The notes below the pieces were generated by a model. It had not been told where the DNA came from and searched no databases. It worked only from the letters and a program-made list of their open reading frames with translations. Made by a program: the position numbers and the translations under genes. Below are positions 39,601-47,100 of a DNA stretch of 64,000 bases, piece after piece. Each line of letters starts with the position of its first letter. Position 1 is the first letter of the stretch. Source of the stretch: Thalassotalea sp. HSM 43 (GTDB taxonomy: Bacteria; Pseudomonadota; Gammaproteobacteria; Enterobacterales; Alteromonadaceae); the NCBI RefSeq assembly GCF_004752005.1, contig NZ_CP038493.1, forward strand, positions 620,001 through 684,000, read 5' to 3'.

Positions 39601-40137
39601 TGCCGCATTAATAAAGCTGTCTTGCTTAGCGCGTAAGTAGTGTTTGTACTTCTCAACACGTGTCTGATAAGCATCCGATTTTTTAATAAATCTAAGATCG
39701 ATTTGACCATCAGCACTGGCAATTGAACTGCCTAAGCCTTGCTTGGCGACCGTTGCTAGGTTGGTTGCTGCCAATCCAGCAATGCCACCGGTATATTGCG
39801 CAACCGGGCGATCTTGCAGAGTAATAAAATAACGATGCTCACCTTCAATACCCTCTTCAGGGGTAAATTTAACCGGTTGAGACATATGCTGATTGACACC
39901 GCCAACCAATGGTAAACCTGTAATACGGTTAACAGACGACGATTTTGACTCTGTTGACGTTGGTAATTCCTGATGCTCGAAAGAACGAGTCTGTTTCAAG
40001 TTGTCAGGTAAACCGGAATTTGCAAGATCCGGTAGATCAATGCGATCTTTTACTTCGGGTAAGGTAACAGCAGATGCTGCAACCGCGCCCATATAGAGCG
40101 TGGAGCAAGCTGCTATAGCGATTTGCTTTAATTTCAC
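33661..40137 (-). CDS. Giant secreted S8 subtilase with Cys-rich insertion and GlyGly-CTERM tail
   Basis: A 2158-residue subtilase. A signal peptide ends near MGAVAASA and a propeptide lies about 100-235. The triad is Asp266 (GVSDTGIN), His380 (GHGSHTAGT) and Ser1061 (SGTSMATPVVAG), with SAGNNG for the oxyanion hole. His and Ser are 681 residues apart, against about 333 in the S8 protein at 21.4 kb. The extra sequence includes a Cys-rich, Asp-rich insertion (about 575-800) before a PA-like segment (about 870-960). After the protease come a CPEVCTWLRT module, several beta-sandwich domains, a CRTP module shared with the S8 at 54.9 kb, and a GlyGly-CTERM tail (DDSSGGS). The start is GTG with GAGG 8 bases before. 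It should be secreted and surface-processed. Confidence 0.92.
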   Translation of the reverse strand: MKLKQIAIAACSTLYMGAVAASAVTLPEVKDRIDLPDLANSGLPDNLKQTRSFEHQELPTSTESKSSSVNRITGLPLVGGVNQHMSQPVKFTPEEGIEGEHRYFITLQDRPVAQYTGGIAGLAATNLATVAKQGLGSSIASADGQIDLRFIKKSDAYQTRVEKYKHYLRAKQDSFINAASSLGYELEAETSYDTAINAITVVLTQQQAAHLAELASVKNIHRVTAHQVQTLVNADNDVTGAHDIINTHHIWELGAKGEGIIVGVSDTGINTDHPSFVDFGGQRFYTDDSGVTWEAVELYDHVNPWGEGNYVGDCNKHGFEHMCNDKLIGVRSYERLTDQYSKTDLINHMLEERELSYADLHSENGRYYAVPPVGEDHAGHGSHTAGTAAGNAIKDVHHLYRAIEGPGLKASEQPIGNVSGVAPRANIIAYQVCISANSNSGYAGCLADVMVEALEDAIEDGVDVMNWSLGGAPYDAWENPLGQAFLSARESGMHIAVSAGNNGYQGSVKHAAPWIMTVGATQTNRRERTTSDDRMTTGSVVPASIDGEEFPINLSQAWYNISGHHEDGRAVLGEFMGACVEDDCSEGPVCKVGYEMLDDDLCYLECKDDEFRDPDTLSCDSFEIDDLPDQKDPANCLIGTEWVAQDEVGSGQEWGCLDINRNVPTNYTTRESICLSNDDVIFPSLTDAGSPYEQKSKQRFYCPDVEVDDAHPNYRGRLGGSKGVVCAYGVEPYMETEFNNGFTWNNKNAIVYWDGDSCKDSEEENCVPEDRDGDGENSTIDEPTLGQCRVRAPADRDVDYSIYENSTGPGASTDSFGVIANRPVITDYKAPAPTFKGSSKTPDSSVQSRAVGLQPEMRVFEGDRYCENLHEWRDPHNPQQLFDFDNAVVFCARGNGNNISYLQKSKNVIEVAERDAELAGRASDEMQASIVVYNDVETYGSVYQFPANIPFVNVRFDSWVTDFAPFFKGGDVPSSLTELQKDRRITLSSQTVEVVPINEDDERINNTLANFTSKGPHYYQEDLMPVQVMAPGVNIYAPWTDNAILDKGWNSADWAFNSGTSMATPVVAGTLAILKQVRPEWTQHERESALTMTSGEVAYRTVYMNENDYDENNPDHIKSVGLVPATDENGELIYDEDGVLVMIEIAQYLKVINVSSWHVGTGIINLKSAINSGLVLDESLDNMIAANPSAGGDARQLNMPYMFDGSCPEVCTWLRTFTAKRAGRWTVNIEKLDAAVQISSSVDSFELSEGETITIMFTAKIDRSIAQDQSDNVTNGTGYTGGEVRLVADDISIPDVRLPVGVSLDNDSLPTLIQAQASSETGRYPVDLSMPSMSTDSMISKVYHQENIQYINTDDHGELAKSGSGVIELQASTGYGQTWLGRVELPLDETKLNFDFATAHKEKSAKLIWVDVPENTKMLAIDVLGKVATNAHSLPELQAAQGTLMMAVGRDMINPGQLDFEHEGTCASMAENLRNFCYIMDPQPGRYWVLMQNVNDSFPGYSSWLLDTYDYAVSVVSDDLSSHMILDAPQTANPAQGALQLDLVYSLPMKKHEARFAVVELFSNEFATAADMGTVPVRLYREDDPVSISFERTRALELQDNVVSAAPGSYMKVNLDVAQNMSGYDRPVSLKVDLPEGITYVRGAISGDGRFVTGYQEMENGEGMELSLYQPNTHRLGKGYVMTTNIDPQDPKNSNHPYVIDGSHRYSAQCRTPAVGTYYDGSSPNGGYVDLAKLNPLYARNMWGEDTYVDLERLFYFDSRGYDVGLYDGPRRHSEFKVSPRGYVSAGMGSFLDTKFFSPLVWPNNEILIAPLMRKGVTYEQTVALKSGRDLLIGESPDVVEGMTMALFADGIEYKAMIEWDNAHTQDAGVRLDDNVDFQAWFDLEHSHLPGKYELIFAYDNVDMMAPDANFNRSDVIGFQGIESDIHFFGLIKAPRREFFAFNNVEEVIHDDLVICYDYYGPDYSASDFSFWVRVDDQSAGEQLELNIESAVGGSVVDQTYIVNVPSQITIGNFNSVVLNQGSSIDVPVFYADSNVTSNTISAYNDNLNLSVDGKVSGSMLTIDANCSFTGDTQIEVEVVDDFNNEDRATATIDVTVLAVAGFDGADCSTSKDSDETSTEEEIKEKEPDSDDSSGGSFGVWMLLFSLLAAVRLKAIKG

Positions 40138-40157
40138 CTTAAATTCCTCTTTATATT

Positions 40158-40174
40158 GGGCAGATAATCTGCCC
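40158..40174 (-). other. Intercistronic hairpin between receptor and S8 genes
   Basis: GGGCAGA and TCTGCCC form a 7-bp stem with a 3-base loop between the receptor stop and the S8 start. The GGGCAG core is the same as in the hairpin at 33634. No U-tract is present. Confidence 0.6.
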
Positions 40175-40206
40175 GTAACAATTCACACAACCAATAACGC
40201 GAGCTA

Positions 40207-43200
40207 TTAGAAGTTGTGTTCAAAACCAAAATAGAACTCTCTGCCAATGGCAGAACCTGCGTAGGCACCAATGTTGTACCAAGGCCATTCATGGGCCAGG
40301 AAGGTATCGTCATCTGGTGACTCTTCATCAAACACGTTATTTACGGTGAAGTTGATGCGGGTATCACCTTCGTTGAAGGTGTAACCAAGAACTAAGTTGG
40401 TCGTGATGTAAGGGTCTAAACGTTTTTGTGATATACGTTTTTCCGCATTTTCGATTGGCTCACCGCTACTCGGATCAATCGGCATATCGTCTTCGTCAAA
40501 CACGTAGTCGATTTCTTTACCGGTATCGATGTCGTATAGCGCATCGTTGCCATCATCGTTTTGAATCGGTTGCGGACGACGCGGACCTAAACCACTCTTG
40601 TAACGCACATTAACGTTGGCGGTGAAATCTTGGTAAGCCCAACCTAGTGAACCAATAATGGTATCGATAGGCTCTGGGTTACCTAATAGGTCATGAATTT
40701 CAACTGCCGGGATGCCGTCGCCCTCAATGGTATCGCGCTGGGTGCTGATGATACCGGTATGGCTGATACCAAAGTTGAACACACCATAGCTTTCAGTGAA
40801 CAAGGTGTAATTAACCTTGGTATCGGTACCGGTTTGACGGTGCATCGCCAAGTTAAATGGTGTGGTATTTACACTTTCCAGATTACTTTGGTTTAGCTCA
40901 CTGTCTTCACTCGGGGTACGAACGATAAGTTGATCGACTTTCTCACAACCAAAGGTAACGTTATCGCTAACTTCATCTTCATAGGCACAAACAAATTCGT
41001 CATACAAAATGCCATTTAAGCTTGCTTGTTGAATTTGATCATTGATTTCCACTTCGTAGTAATCGAATTGGATAGATAAATTGTCGATAGGCTCCCACAC
41101 AAAACCGATACCAAAGGTGGTACCGCTTTCGTTTTTCAGATCGCTTGCTGGCAATTTATTGGCTAAGAAAGTCGCCGAGAAACTGCGACAAGCAGATTGA
41201 TAAACACCGGCATTTGGACCATTAGAGAATTCTTCTGGCGAAACACCTTCTGGTGCCCAAATTTGATCGTAACAACCTAACCAGTCAGTACCACCGCTGT
41301 AGAATGAACTTTCGGTATAGATGGCTTGTAAGTCTGGGGCTCTGAAAATACCAGAATAAGAGGCACGCACCAATAAATCATCAAGTGGACGATACTCAAG
41401 GCTGATCGCCGGAGTCCAGTCACTGTTTACAGGGCCGGTTGCATGATATTCATCGTAACGAATCGCACCGGTAGCACTTAAGTCATCAAGAATTGGCACC
41501 TTGATTTCCAAACCCGCTGAGTAACGGTCACGCTCACCTTCACCACCAAAGCCGGCAAAGTTATACCAACCTTCACCAGGATCTGCGGTCATTTTATCAT
41601 CGGCGTTATACTCAAAGCCTTCGTGCATATATTCAGCGACAGCAGCAAACTGCACGTAGCCACTTGGAACTTCAAATAAGTCACCAGATAGAACCGCCGT
41701 GGTCATGTATGAGTAGGTTTTATTTTCTTCTTTAGCGCGACCAAAAATATCATCGATTGCTTGCTGATCTAGCGCCGAGAATACACCTAACTTGGCGTTA
41801 CCATCGTATACAGGTGAGCCGAAGTAGCTTAGTTCAGTGTCTTCATTAACCATGACTTTTTCGCCAAGGAAATACTCTTCAACCATTTTATGGTCCGCTA
41901 ACGTACGAGCAGTATCCATGGTGTATTCACTGTGGGTGTAACTCACTTCCCACTGGTAGTCATCAAACACAAAACCTTCTAAGCCAAGCGACACACTGAA
42001 CGCTTGCTCATCAAAACTGGTCGATGTATCGCCAATCTCTTCTGAGCCCATTAAACGTAAGTGCGTTTCAAGGTGATGGTTATAGCCGTATTGATTACCC
42101 GGAATTAATACCGCGTTATCACCTTCACCAAATTGGAAAACAGGTGCTGCAGAACTTTGATCTTCAACCACACCTTGAATGTTGATGTAGCCGCGATCAT
42201 TTTCTGCTTCAATGTCGGTAAAAATCACATCAGCGAAAAAACTGACGTCAGAGTTAATTTCGAAATTGCTCGAAATCATTGCTGAGATTTTAGTTTGACC
42301 GTTGCGAATAGTGCTGCGCTTGCCGATATCAAAACCACAATAACTGCCGTATGAACCCGGAATAGAACTTTCTTCATCACGGGCACGATATTGATATTCC
42401 TGGCCTGGTAATGAATCACATAGCTCTTTACCCGGATCAATATAGGTATCAGGCTGCAAGTCAACAGGCAGGTTATTAAAGAAGGCATCGTAGCCCTGTG
42501 ATGCAAGGGTGCGTACTTTTGCGGCACCGCGATTCATTACTGGTGTGCCATAAGGATAATCAAGATCTGACGGCCCTAAAATGGTATCTGAATCAGCATA
42601 TTCTAAAACGGCGGTAATATTACCGTTATCGAAATCAACGCCTTTTACGATATTAAAACGATACGAATCACCGTCGACATTATCAGGTGTACCAAAGGTA
42701 CCGCCTAATGCAGTACCTTCATAATCGTTTTTCAAAATAACGTTGATAACAGCCGCGGCGGCATCCGAGCCATAAATTGCAGAAGCACCGGTAGAGACCA
42801 CCTCAATACGCTCAACCGCTGCCATAGGCACCGAGTTTACGTTGACAACCGTCGCATTCGAATTATACGCCGCTGGATAGTTGGCGATACGACGACCATT
42901 AATCAAAACCAAGGTGTATTGTGGTCCTAGACCACGGAAATTTAATACTTTCGCATTTGGTGTGAAACCATTTGAGTTCTCATCACCGGTTACTGAACCG
43001 GTATTTTGCGAAAGATTTTGCAGGGCATCATAAACCGTCAAGTTACCTGCCTTGAGCATGTCTTCGGCACTGATGACTTCAACCGGTAATGGTCCTTCTA
43101 GCGTTGTTTGGTTAATGCGCGAACCGGTGATTTGAAATACTTCAATTTCCTCTTCCGCTTCTTGGTATTCTTCAACGTCGTTATTGTTAACTTGTGATAC

Positions 43201-43341
43201 TTCTACTTCATCAACTGCATTGTTCTGTTGCTGATTTGCATCCCTTTCAGCTTCCGCTCTGGCTGCTTGCGCGAGCAGCAGAGACGAAGTTAACAACGAA
43301 TATCCCATCGCTCTTGTTAACTTGTTTAAGCTTAATTTCAT
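40207..43341 (-). CDS. TonB-dependent outer-membrane receptor
   Basis: A 1044-residue receptor. A signal peptide (SLLTSSLLLAQAARA) is followed by an acidic Glu/Asn/Gln-rich stretch, a TonB-box-like EIEVFQITGSRI near residue 65, a plug domain (about 80-205: LNFRGLGPQYTLVLINGRR, IYGSDAAAAVIN) and a long beta-barrel ending in aromatic FYFGFEHNF. These receptors take up scarce or large substrates through the outer membrane with TonB energy. It is the first gene of a three-gene operon with an S8 protease and an inactive reprolysin-like protein, so a peptide or protein-derived ligand is more likely than a siderophore. The ligand itself is inference. Confidence 0.92.
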   Translation of the reverse strand: MKLSLNKLTRAMGYSLLTSSLLLAQAARAEAERDANQQQNNAVDEVEVSQVNNNDVEEYQEAEEEIEVFQITGSRINQTTLEGPLPVEVISAEDMLKAGNLTVYDALQNLSQNTGSVTGDENSNGFTPNAKVLNFRGLGPQYTLVLINGRRIANYPAAYNSNATVVNVNSVPMAAVERIEVVSTGASAIYGSDAAAAVINVILKNDYEGTALGGTFGTPDNVDGDSYRFNIVKGVDFDNGNITAVLEYADSDTILGPSDLDYPYGTPVMNRGAAKVRTLASQGYDAFFNNLPVDLQPDTYIDPGKELCDSLPGQEYQYRARDEESSIPGSYGSYCGFDIGKRSTIRNGQTKISAMISSNFEINSDVSFFADVIFTDIEAENDRGYINIQGVVEDQSSAAPVFQFGEGDNAVLIPGNQYGYNHHLETHLRLMGSEEIGDTSTSFDEQAFSVSLGLEGFVFDDYQWEVSYTHSEYTMDTARTLADHKMVEEYFLGEKVMVNEDTELSYFGSPVYDGNAKLGVFSALDQQAIDDIFGRAKEENKTYSYMTTAVLSGDLFEVPSGYVQFAAVAEYMHEGFEYNADDKMTADPGEGWYNFAGFGGEGERDRYSAGLEIKVPILDDLSATGAIRYDEYHATGPVNSDWTPAISLEYRPLDDLLVRASYSGIFRAPDLQAIYTESSFYSGGTDWLGCYDQIWAPEGVSPEEFSNGPNAGVYQSACRSFSATFLANKLPASDLKNESGTTFGIGFVWEPIDNLSIQFDYYEVEINDQIQQASLNGILYDEFVCAYEDEVSDNVTFGCEKVDQLIVRTPSEDSELNQSNLESVNTTPFNLAMHRQTGTDTKVNYTLFTESYGVFNFGISHTGIISTQRDTIEGDGIPAVEIHDLLGNPEPIDTIIGSLGWAYQDFTANVNVRYKSGLGPRRPQPIQNDDGNDALYDIDTGKEIDYVFDEDDMPIDPSSGEPIENAEKRISQKRLDPYITTNLVLGYTFNEGDTRINFTVNNVFDEESPDDDTFLAHEWPWYNIGAYAGSAIGREFYFGFEHNF

Positions 43342-43452
43342 AGTGTTAGCCTATACAGTGTAGTTATCGTTATAAATTACCCTGCAGGCCTCATAAACAC
43401 TGACATCCAGACTTATTAAAAGCTGCAGAGATAAAAATTGCAGCCTCAGACT

Positions 43453-43490
43453 AATGTAATTAAGTGCGAAAATATGTGAAAAAAGGTTAA
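43453..43490 (-). promoter_or_regulatory. Degenerate direct-repeat box and putative promoter of the receptor operon
   Basis: On the minus strand TTAACC-TTTT-TTCACA (43490-43475) has the same 6-4-6 layout as the other boxes with three mismatches. TACATT follows after 16 bases (43458-43453) as a possible -10. The distance to the receptor ATG is about 110 bases. Confidence 0.35.
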
Positions 43491-43698
43491 CGGATTTAGA
43501 TCTACAAATACGCCCTAAAAAACCAACATTAGAATAACAAAATCAACAACTTATTAACTTCGTTAAGAAATCGTAAATATGACTTTAATAAGGCTGCAGA
43601 CGATTTATTTAATACCATTGTAATCACCTGTTTTTATTGGCCTTTACCTTAAATCATGGAGGAATAGTTGACTAAAAATCAGCATTAACAAGGCAAAA

Positions 43699-43739
43699 TT
43701 TACACTTTTTAACATCCGCTTATTTTTCGCTCTTATAAA
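43699..43739 (+). promoter_or_regulatory. Direct-repeat box and promoter of the second lipoprotein gene
   Basis: TTTACA-CTTT-TTAACA at 43699-43714 is identical to the box at 25449. A TATAAA -10 candidate follows at 43734-43739, so the second half-site sits at or just above the -35 position, as in response-regulator boxes of PhoB type. Confidence 0.5.
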
Positions 43740-43777
43740 GTGGTCAGTTGATAACATGTTTTAACTCGGGGAAAACT

Positions 43778-46051
43778 ATGAATACTCTCTTTACGCGTCA
43801 TAAGTTGGCAATGCTGATTGCTGGTTCATTGACATTAACCGCATGTGGCGGTGGTGGCGGCAGTGGCTCAGGGCCAGAGCAAAAAGAACCACCAACAAAT
43901 ACCGCACCAAGCATCAGCGGTGCACCAGAAAGCACCAGCATCAATGAGCTACAAGCCTTTTCATTTACGCCTAGCGCCAATGACAGCGATGGCGATTCAT
44001 TGACGTTTTCAATCAATAAAACCATCAGCTGGGCAGAGTTTGACAGCGCGACGGGTACCTTAGCCGGTACACCGACACTGGCCGATGCCGGCACGATTGC
44101 TGACATCGTTATATCAGTAAGCGATGGCTCTGCATCAACGGATCTAGCTGGGTTTGATTTAACGGTAAATAATCTCGTGCAAATCAGCGGTCGCGTACTT
44201 GATGGTCCAATTTCCGGTGCACTTGTTTACTTTGATGCCAATAACAATAATCAACATGACGACGATGAGTTGTCGGTATCAAGCCTTGAACAAGGTCAAT
44301 TCGAGTTTCTCCTGACAGCAGAGCAAGCGGGCATGTACGCCAGCGCTAACCTAAACGCTTACTTAGGTGAAGGGGCGGATGATGTAAGCCGTCAAGACGA
44401 TGATTTTGCCGCGACACCAATAACCTTATCGGTATCGGCTTTGGGATTTGATGCTGCAACGGATGCTATGAGCACGACTATCTCGCCATTTTCGACTCTA
44501 TCTGCGCACGGTGAAACACAATACTTAGCACAAATCACCAGTTACTTAAACGTTGAAAGCAGCGAATTGATGACGGATTTTAGTAATTCAGAAACGTTAA
44601 GCTCACAACAAAAACAGATGATCAGCTCTCGTGCCTCATTACTTGTCGATCATTTTCAAAATAAGGTGTTAGCCAATAGTGCTAACCTTGATACCGATAA
44701 TGACGGCATGGTTAATGCTGAAGACGATGATTCCGATAACGATTTAGTATTGGATATCAACGATGCCTTTCCGTTAGACAAATCCGCCAGTGTTGATAAT
44801 GATGGTGACGGTTTAGCTGACTTCACCGTTACCTTCTTAAATGAATTAACCTTTACTAATGACGAGCTGAAAACGTGTATCGTAGAGCAACACGGTGAAA
44901 ACGCGACAACAGCGAGCATCACAGACATAAACTGTGATGGCTTAATCAATGTAGATAGCATTACCGATTTAGCCTACTTTAGCGCTTTAGAGTCGCTGAC
45001 CATCAGTAACTCTTACTTTACAGGTAGTGTAAACTTTAGCGATTTTCAGCACTTGCCGTCGATTAAGCAATTGTCATTTGCCTATAGTGATGGCGTTGAT
45101 ATTGCCGACTTATATGAATTAGAGCATCTGACCAGTCTTGATTTATCAGGTCAAAACATTCGCACCCTAGACACCATCACAAAGCTTGTTAATCTCGAGT
45201 ATTTGTCGGTTGCCAAGGCGAACTTTAGCGACTTGGTTAATGAGTTAAACCCGGTTGCTGATTTCACGCCTATGTTTAGTTTGCCGAAGTTAAGCAAAAT
45301 CAACCTATGGGATGCCGACTTTAATTACAGCCATTATAAGACGCTGAGAGAGCGCAATGTAGACATTGAGTCAAAACCAATTTTACTCGAGCACATCAAC
45401 ACCAGCAAAAAATACATCGAAGATCGTGGCTTAACCAGTGTTGAAAACAACTTCAATGCCGATAACAGTGGTCATACGGATAACTCTGATGCGATAAGCA
45501 ATTTCACTTGGTCTGTTGATAGCGATGGCCGCCTGCTGGTTAATTACAACCAAGCCGGTCAATTGCCAATGCGTTACACCTGGATTGGTCAGCAAGACTT
45601 GTCACAAGGCGCTCAATTGATGGTTGAAACCGGTACTTCCGCATACAGTGTGAGTCGCTTGGTTACTTTGACGCCATGGTTGCTAGACGGTAATTGTTTA
45701 GTTGGTGAACAAGAAAATGGTGCTGGTGGTTGTGAAGAGCTACCTGACCTAGGCCCTACGGTAAACATCTGTCTAGAAGCCGGTTTGGAAACCGAGGTAT
45801 TGGTGCGCGACCCAGAAGCGGTTGTTCGCAACACCTTTGCCTGTACTAACGTCGCGGCAAACTTGTGTGTTGAAAGTCACCGTGGTTTAACCGGTGAATC
45901 GAATGGCAAGTGTTGTGCCTTTGGTAAATACCCAGCTGCGGCAGCTGGTGAACTTGCTAATGGTGATGACATCGCCGGTTCATGCTGTAATGCTGCAGGT
46001 TGTAACTACGTAGCTAATGGCGAATATCTTGAAGAGTTAAGTAAGCAATAG
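43778..46051 (+). CDS. Surface lipoprotein with Ig-like, calcium-type and leucine-rich segments
   Basis: A 757-residue lipoprotein precursor with lipobox LTAC (Cys23) and five glycines. One putative Ig (He_PIG-type) domain (about 38-125) is followed by the domain starting ISGRVLDGPISGALVYFDA (about 130-290), homologous to that of the lipoprotein at 25.5 kb (compare DDVSRQDDDFAATPI and DDMSRFDDDFAARPI). Asp-rich thrombospondin-3-like repeats (LDTDNDGMVNAEDDDSDND, about 305-352) and leucine-rich-repeat-like units (about 380-490: SLTISNS, SLDLSGQNI) follow. The C-terminus is Cys-rich with CC pairs (GKCCAFG, GSCCNAAGCN). I start at ATG 43778 with GGGG 6 bases before. It diverges from the receptor - S8 operon; a surface-binding role is inferred. 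Confidence 0.83.
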   Translation: MNTLFTRHKLAMLIAGSLTLTACGGGGGSGSGPEQKEPPTNTAPSISGAPESTSINELQAFSFTPSANDSDGDSLTFSINKTISWAEFDSATGTLAGTPTLADAGTIADIVISVSDGSASTDLAGFDLTVNNLVQISGRVLDGPISGALVYFDANNNNQHDDDELSVSSLEQGQFEFLLTAEQAGMYASANLNAYLGEGADDVSRQDDDFAATPITLSVSALGFDAATDAMSTTISPFSTLSAHGETQYLAQITSYLNVESSELMTDFSNSETLSSQQKQMISSRASLLVDHFQNKVLANSANLDTDNDGMVNAEDDDSDNDLVLDINDAFPLDKSASVDNDGDGLADFTVTFLNELTFTNDELKTCIVEQHGENATTASITDINCDGLINVDSITDLAYFSALESLTISNSYFTGSVNFSDFQHLPSIKQLSFAYSDGVDIADLYELEHLTSLDLSGQNIRTLDTITKLVNLEYLSVAKANFSDLVNELNPVADFTPMFSLPKLSKINLWDADFNYSHYKTLRERNVDIESKPILLEHINTSKKYIEDRGLTSVENNFNADNSGHTDNSDAISNFTWSVDSDGRLLVNYNQAGQLPMRYTWIGQQDLSQGAQLMVETGTSAYSVSRLVTLTPWLLDGNCLVGEQENGAGGCEELPDLGPTVNICLEAGLETEVLVRDPEAVVRNTFACTNVAANLCVESHRGLTGESNGKCCAFGKYPAAAAGELANGDDIAGSCCNAAGCNYVANGEYLEELSKQ

Positions 46052-46072
46052 CAATACTGCAACTTTAACGAT

Positions 46073-46101
46073 AAAAGCCCGGTTTATTACCGGGCTTTTT
46101 T
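46073..46101 (+). terminator. Rho-independent terminator of the second lipoprotein gene
   Basis: AAAAGCCCGG at 46073-46082 pairs with CCGGGCTTTT at 46089-46098, then more T. It starts about 20 bases after the stop codon. Confidence 0.92.
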
Positions 46102-46102
46102 A

Positions 46103-46164
46103 TCTGTGCATTTTTATACGCGGTTTTGTTTGCGGCTTTGTCTGCGCTTTTGTCTGTGGTTTTT
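46103..46164. repeat. Degenerate 12-bp tandem repeat after the terminator
   Basis: Units at 46117 (TACGCGGTTTTG), 46129 (TTTGCGGCTTTG), 46141 (TCTGCGCTTTTG) and 46153 (TCTGTGGTTTTT) are consecutive; TCTGTGCATTTT at 46103 may be a further copy. The rest of the 306-base gap up to 46357 holds only the promoter candidate below. Confidence 0.7.
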
Positions 46165-46224
46165 TATGAGTCAATTGTGCCACCAGCTAAAACAGTCATT
46201 ATTGCTATTTTGGCCGCAAGCAAA

Positions 46225-46252
46225 TTGACAATACCGTTTATTTCAGTACATT
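46225..46252 (+). promoter_or_regulatory. Sigma-70-like promoter candidate for the small membrane protein gene
   Basis: A perfect TTGACA (46225-46230), a 16-base spacer and TACATT (46247-46252, 4 of 6). It would give a leader of about 100 bases. Confidence 0.4.
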
Positions 46253-46357
46253 ACCTTGTGTGACCGATAAGGTTAGTTACCGCAGCTTGGCGGATTCATT
46301 ACATCTCTAATAAATAGGCCAGTAACCAATCGTCCTATTAGGAATCAAGAAACGTTT

Positions 46358-46618
46358 ATGAACAAACACTCCATTGCCATGTTTTTTGGTGTCGTCGTCG
46401 CGGTTTTGGTTATCTTGCTAATAAACGAGTTTACTATCGTTGATGACTGTTTAAATCATGGTGGACGCTTTGATTATCAAACCGGTCAATGCCTGTTGGC
46501 TGACGCTAAGGTGCACGTGGCCAGTTTTACCAATTACCTCGTCGCCTTGTATTTCGTGTTAGCGATAGCGATTGCATTCGCGGTATCACGTCTAACGAAA
46601 AAGCTGTTTAAGCTATAG
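46358..46618 (+). CDS. Small two-span membrane protein
   Basis: An 86-residue protein with two hydrophobic segments (about 8-25 and 62-80) and a short loop between them that has two cysteines (DDCLNHGGRFDYQTGQC). If the N-terminus is inside, the loop faces the periplasm, where the cysteines could form a disulfide. I do not recognise a family. It follows a promoter candidate and precedes the Rdx-family gene by 76 bases on the same strand. The ribosome site is weak, but the hydrophobic layout and position support a real gene. Confidence 0.6.
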   Translation: MNKHSIAMFFGVVVAVLVILLINEFTIVDDCLNHGGRFDYQTGQCLLADAKVHVASFTNYLVALYFVLAIAIAFAVSRLTKKLFKL

Positions 46619-46694
46619 CACAAGCCAATGCAGCTCAGCTACAGTTCAGCTAAGCGCTGCATCGAATAAGCACAAACAAGATAAAGATCCGATT

Positions 46695-46982
46695 ATGAAT
46701 AAAGTAGAAATTACCTATTGCTCTCAATGCCGTTGGCTAATGCGTTCAACATGGATGGCGCAGGAATTATTGACCACCTTTGATGGTGACATTGACGAGC
46801 TGACTTTGCGTCCGGGCAATGGTGGGATTTTTGAAATCGTCGCCAATGGCAAACTGGTTTGGTCGCGCAAAAAAATGGCTCGATTTCCAGAAATAACCGA
46901 ATTAAAACAATGTGTGCGTGATGCTATCGCCCCCAACAAAGATTTAGGCTGCATCGACCGTAAATCAGCTCAACCGGAATGA
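46695..46982 (+). CDS. SelT/SelW/SelH (Rdx) family protein
   Basis: A 95-residue protein of the Rdx thioredoxin-like family. It starts VEITYCSQCRWLMRSTWMAQELLTTF, where CSQC (residues 10-13) is the CxxC form of the redox motif that carries selenocysteine in selenoprotein W. The segment RPGNGGIFEIVANGKLVWSRK and the late EITELKQCVRD are also typical. No in-frame UGA is present, so it is a cysteine homologue. The function of bacterial members is not established; a thiol-redox role in the cytoplasm is likely. It appears unrelated to the protease operons around it. Confidence 0.88.
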   Translation: MNKVEITYCSQCRWLMRSTWMAQELLTTFDGDIDELTLRPGNGGIFEIVANGKLVWSRKKMARFPEITELKQCVRDAIAPNKDLGCIDRKSAQPE

Positions 46983-47034
46983 CATGTCAGTAAGCGATGG
47001 TTAACATCTATCGTCAGTAGGCAAACTCGAATAT

Positions 47035-47067
47035 AAAAAAACCACAAAGCGAACTTTGTGGTTTTTT
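47035..47067. terminator. Bidirectional terminator between convergent Rdx and Oar-like receptor genes
   Basis: AAAAAACCACAAAG at 47035-47048 and its complement at 47053-47066 form a 14-bp stem with a CGAA loop, with A and T tracts on both sides. Confidence 0.93.
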
Positions 47068-47100
47068 ATTATACGCGTATTAATCGTTGTCTTTCGCTCG

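Larger units (their letters stand above)
43342..43777. other. Divergent promoter region of receptor operon and second lipoprotein gene
   Basis: About 435 bases without a gene between two divergent units. It contains a direct-repeat box for each direction (listed separately) and AT-rich spacer. I see no coding potential or other clear element. Confidence 0.6.

Noticed and set aside
46695-46982. Possible selenoprotein
   Set aside because: The redox motif is CSQC with TGC codons; no in-frame TGA is present, so it is the cysteine form.
47071-47080. Palindrome ATACGCGTAT next to the bidirectional terminator
   Set aside because: Isolated 10-base palindrome lying between a terminator and the end of a gene; no partner site or promoter context.
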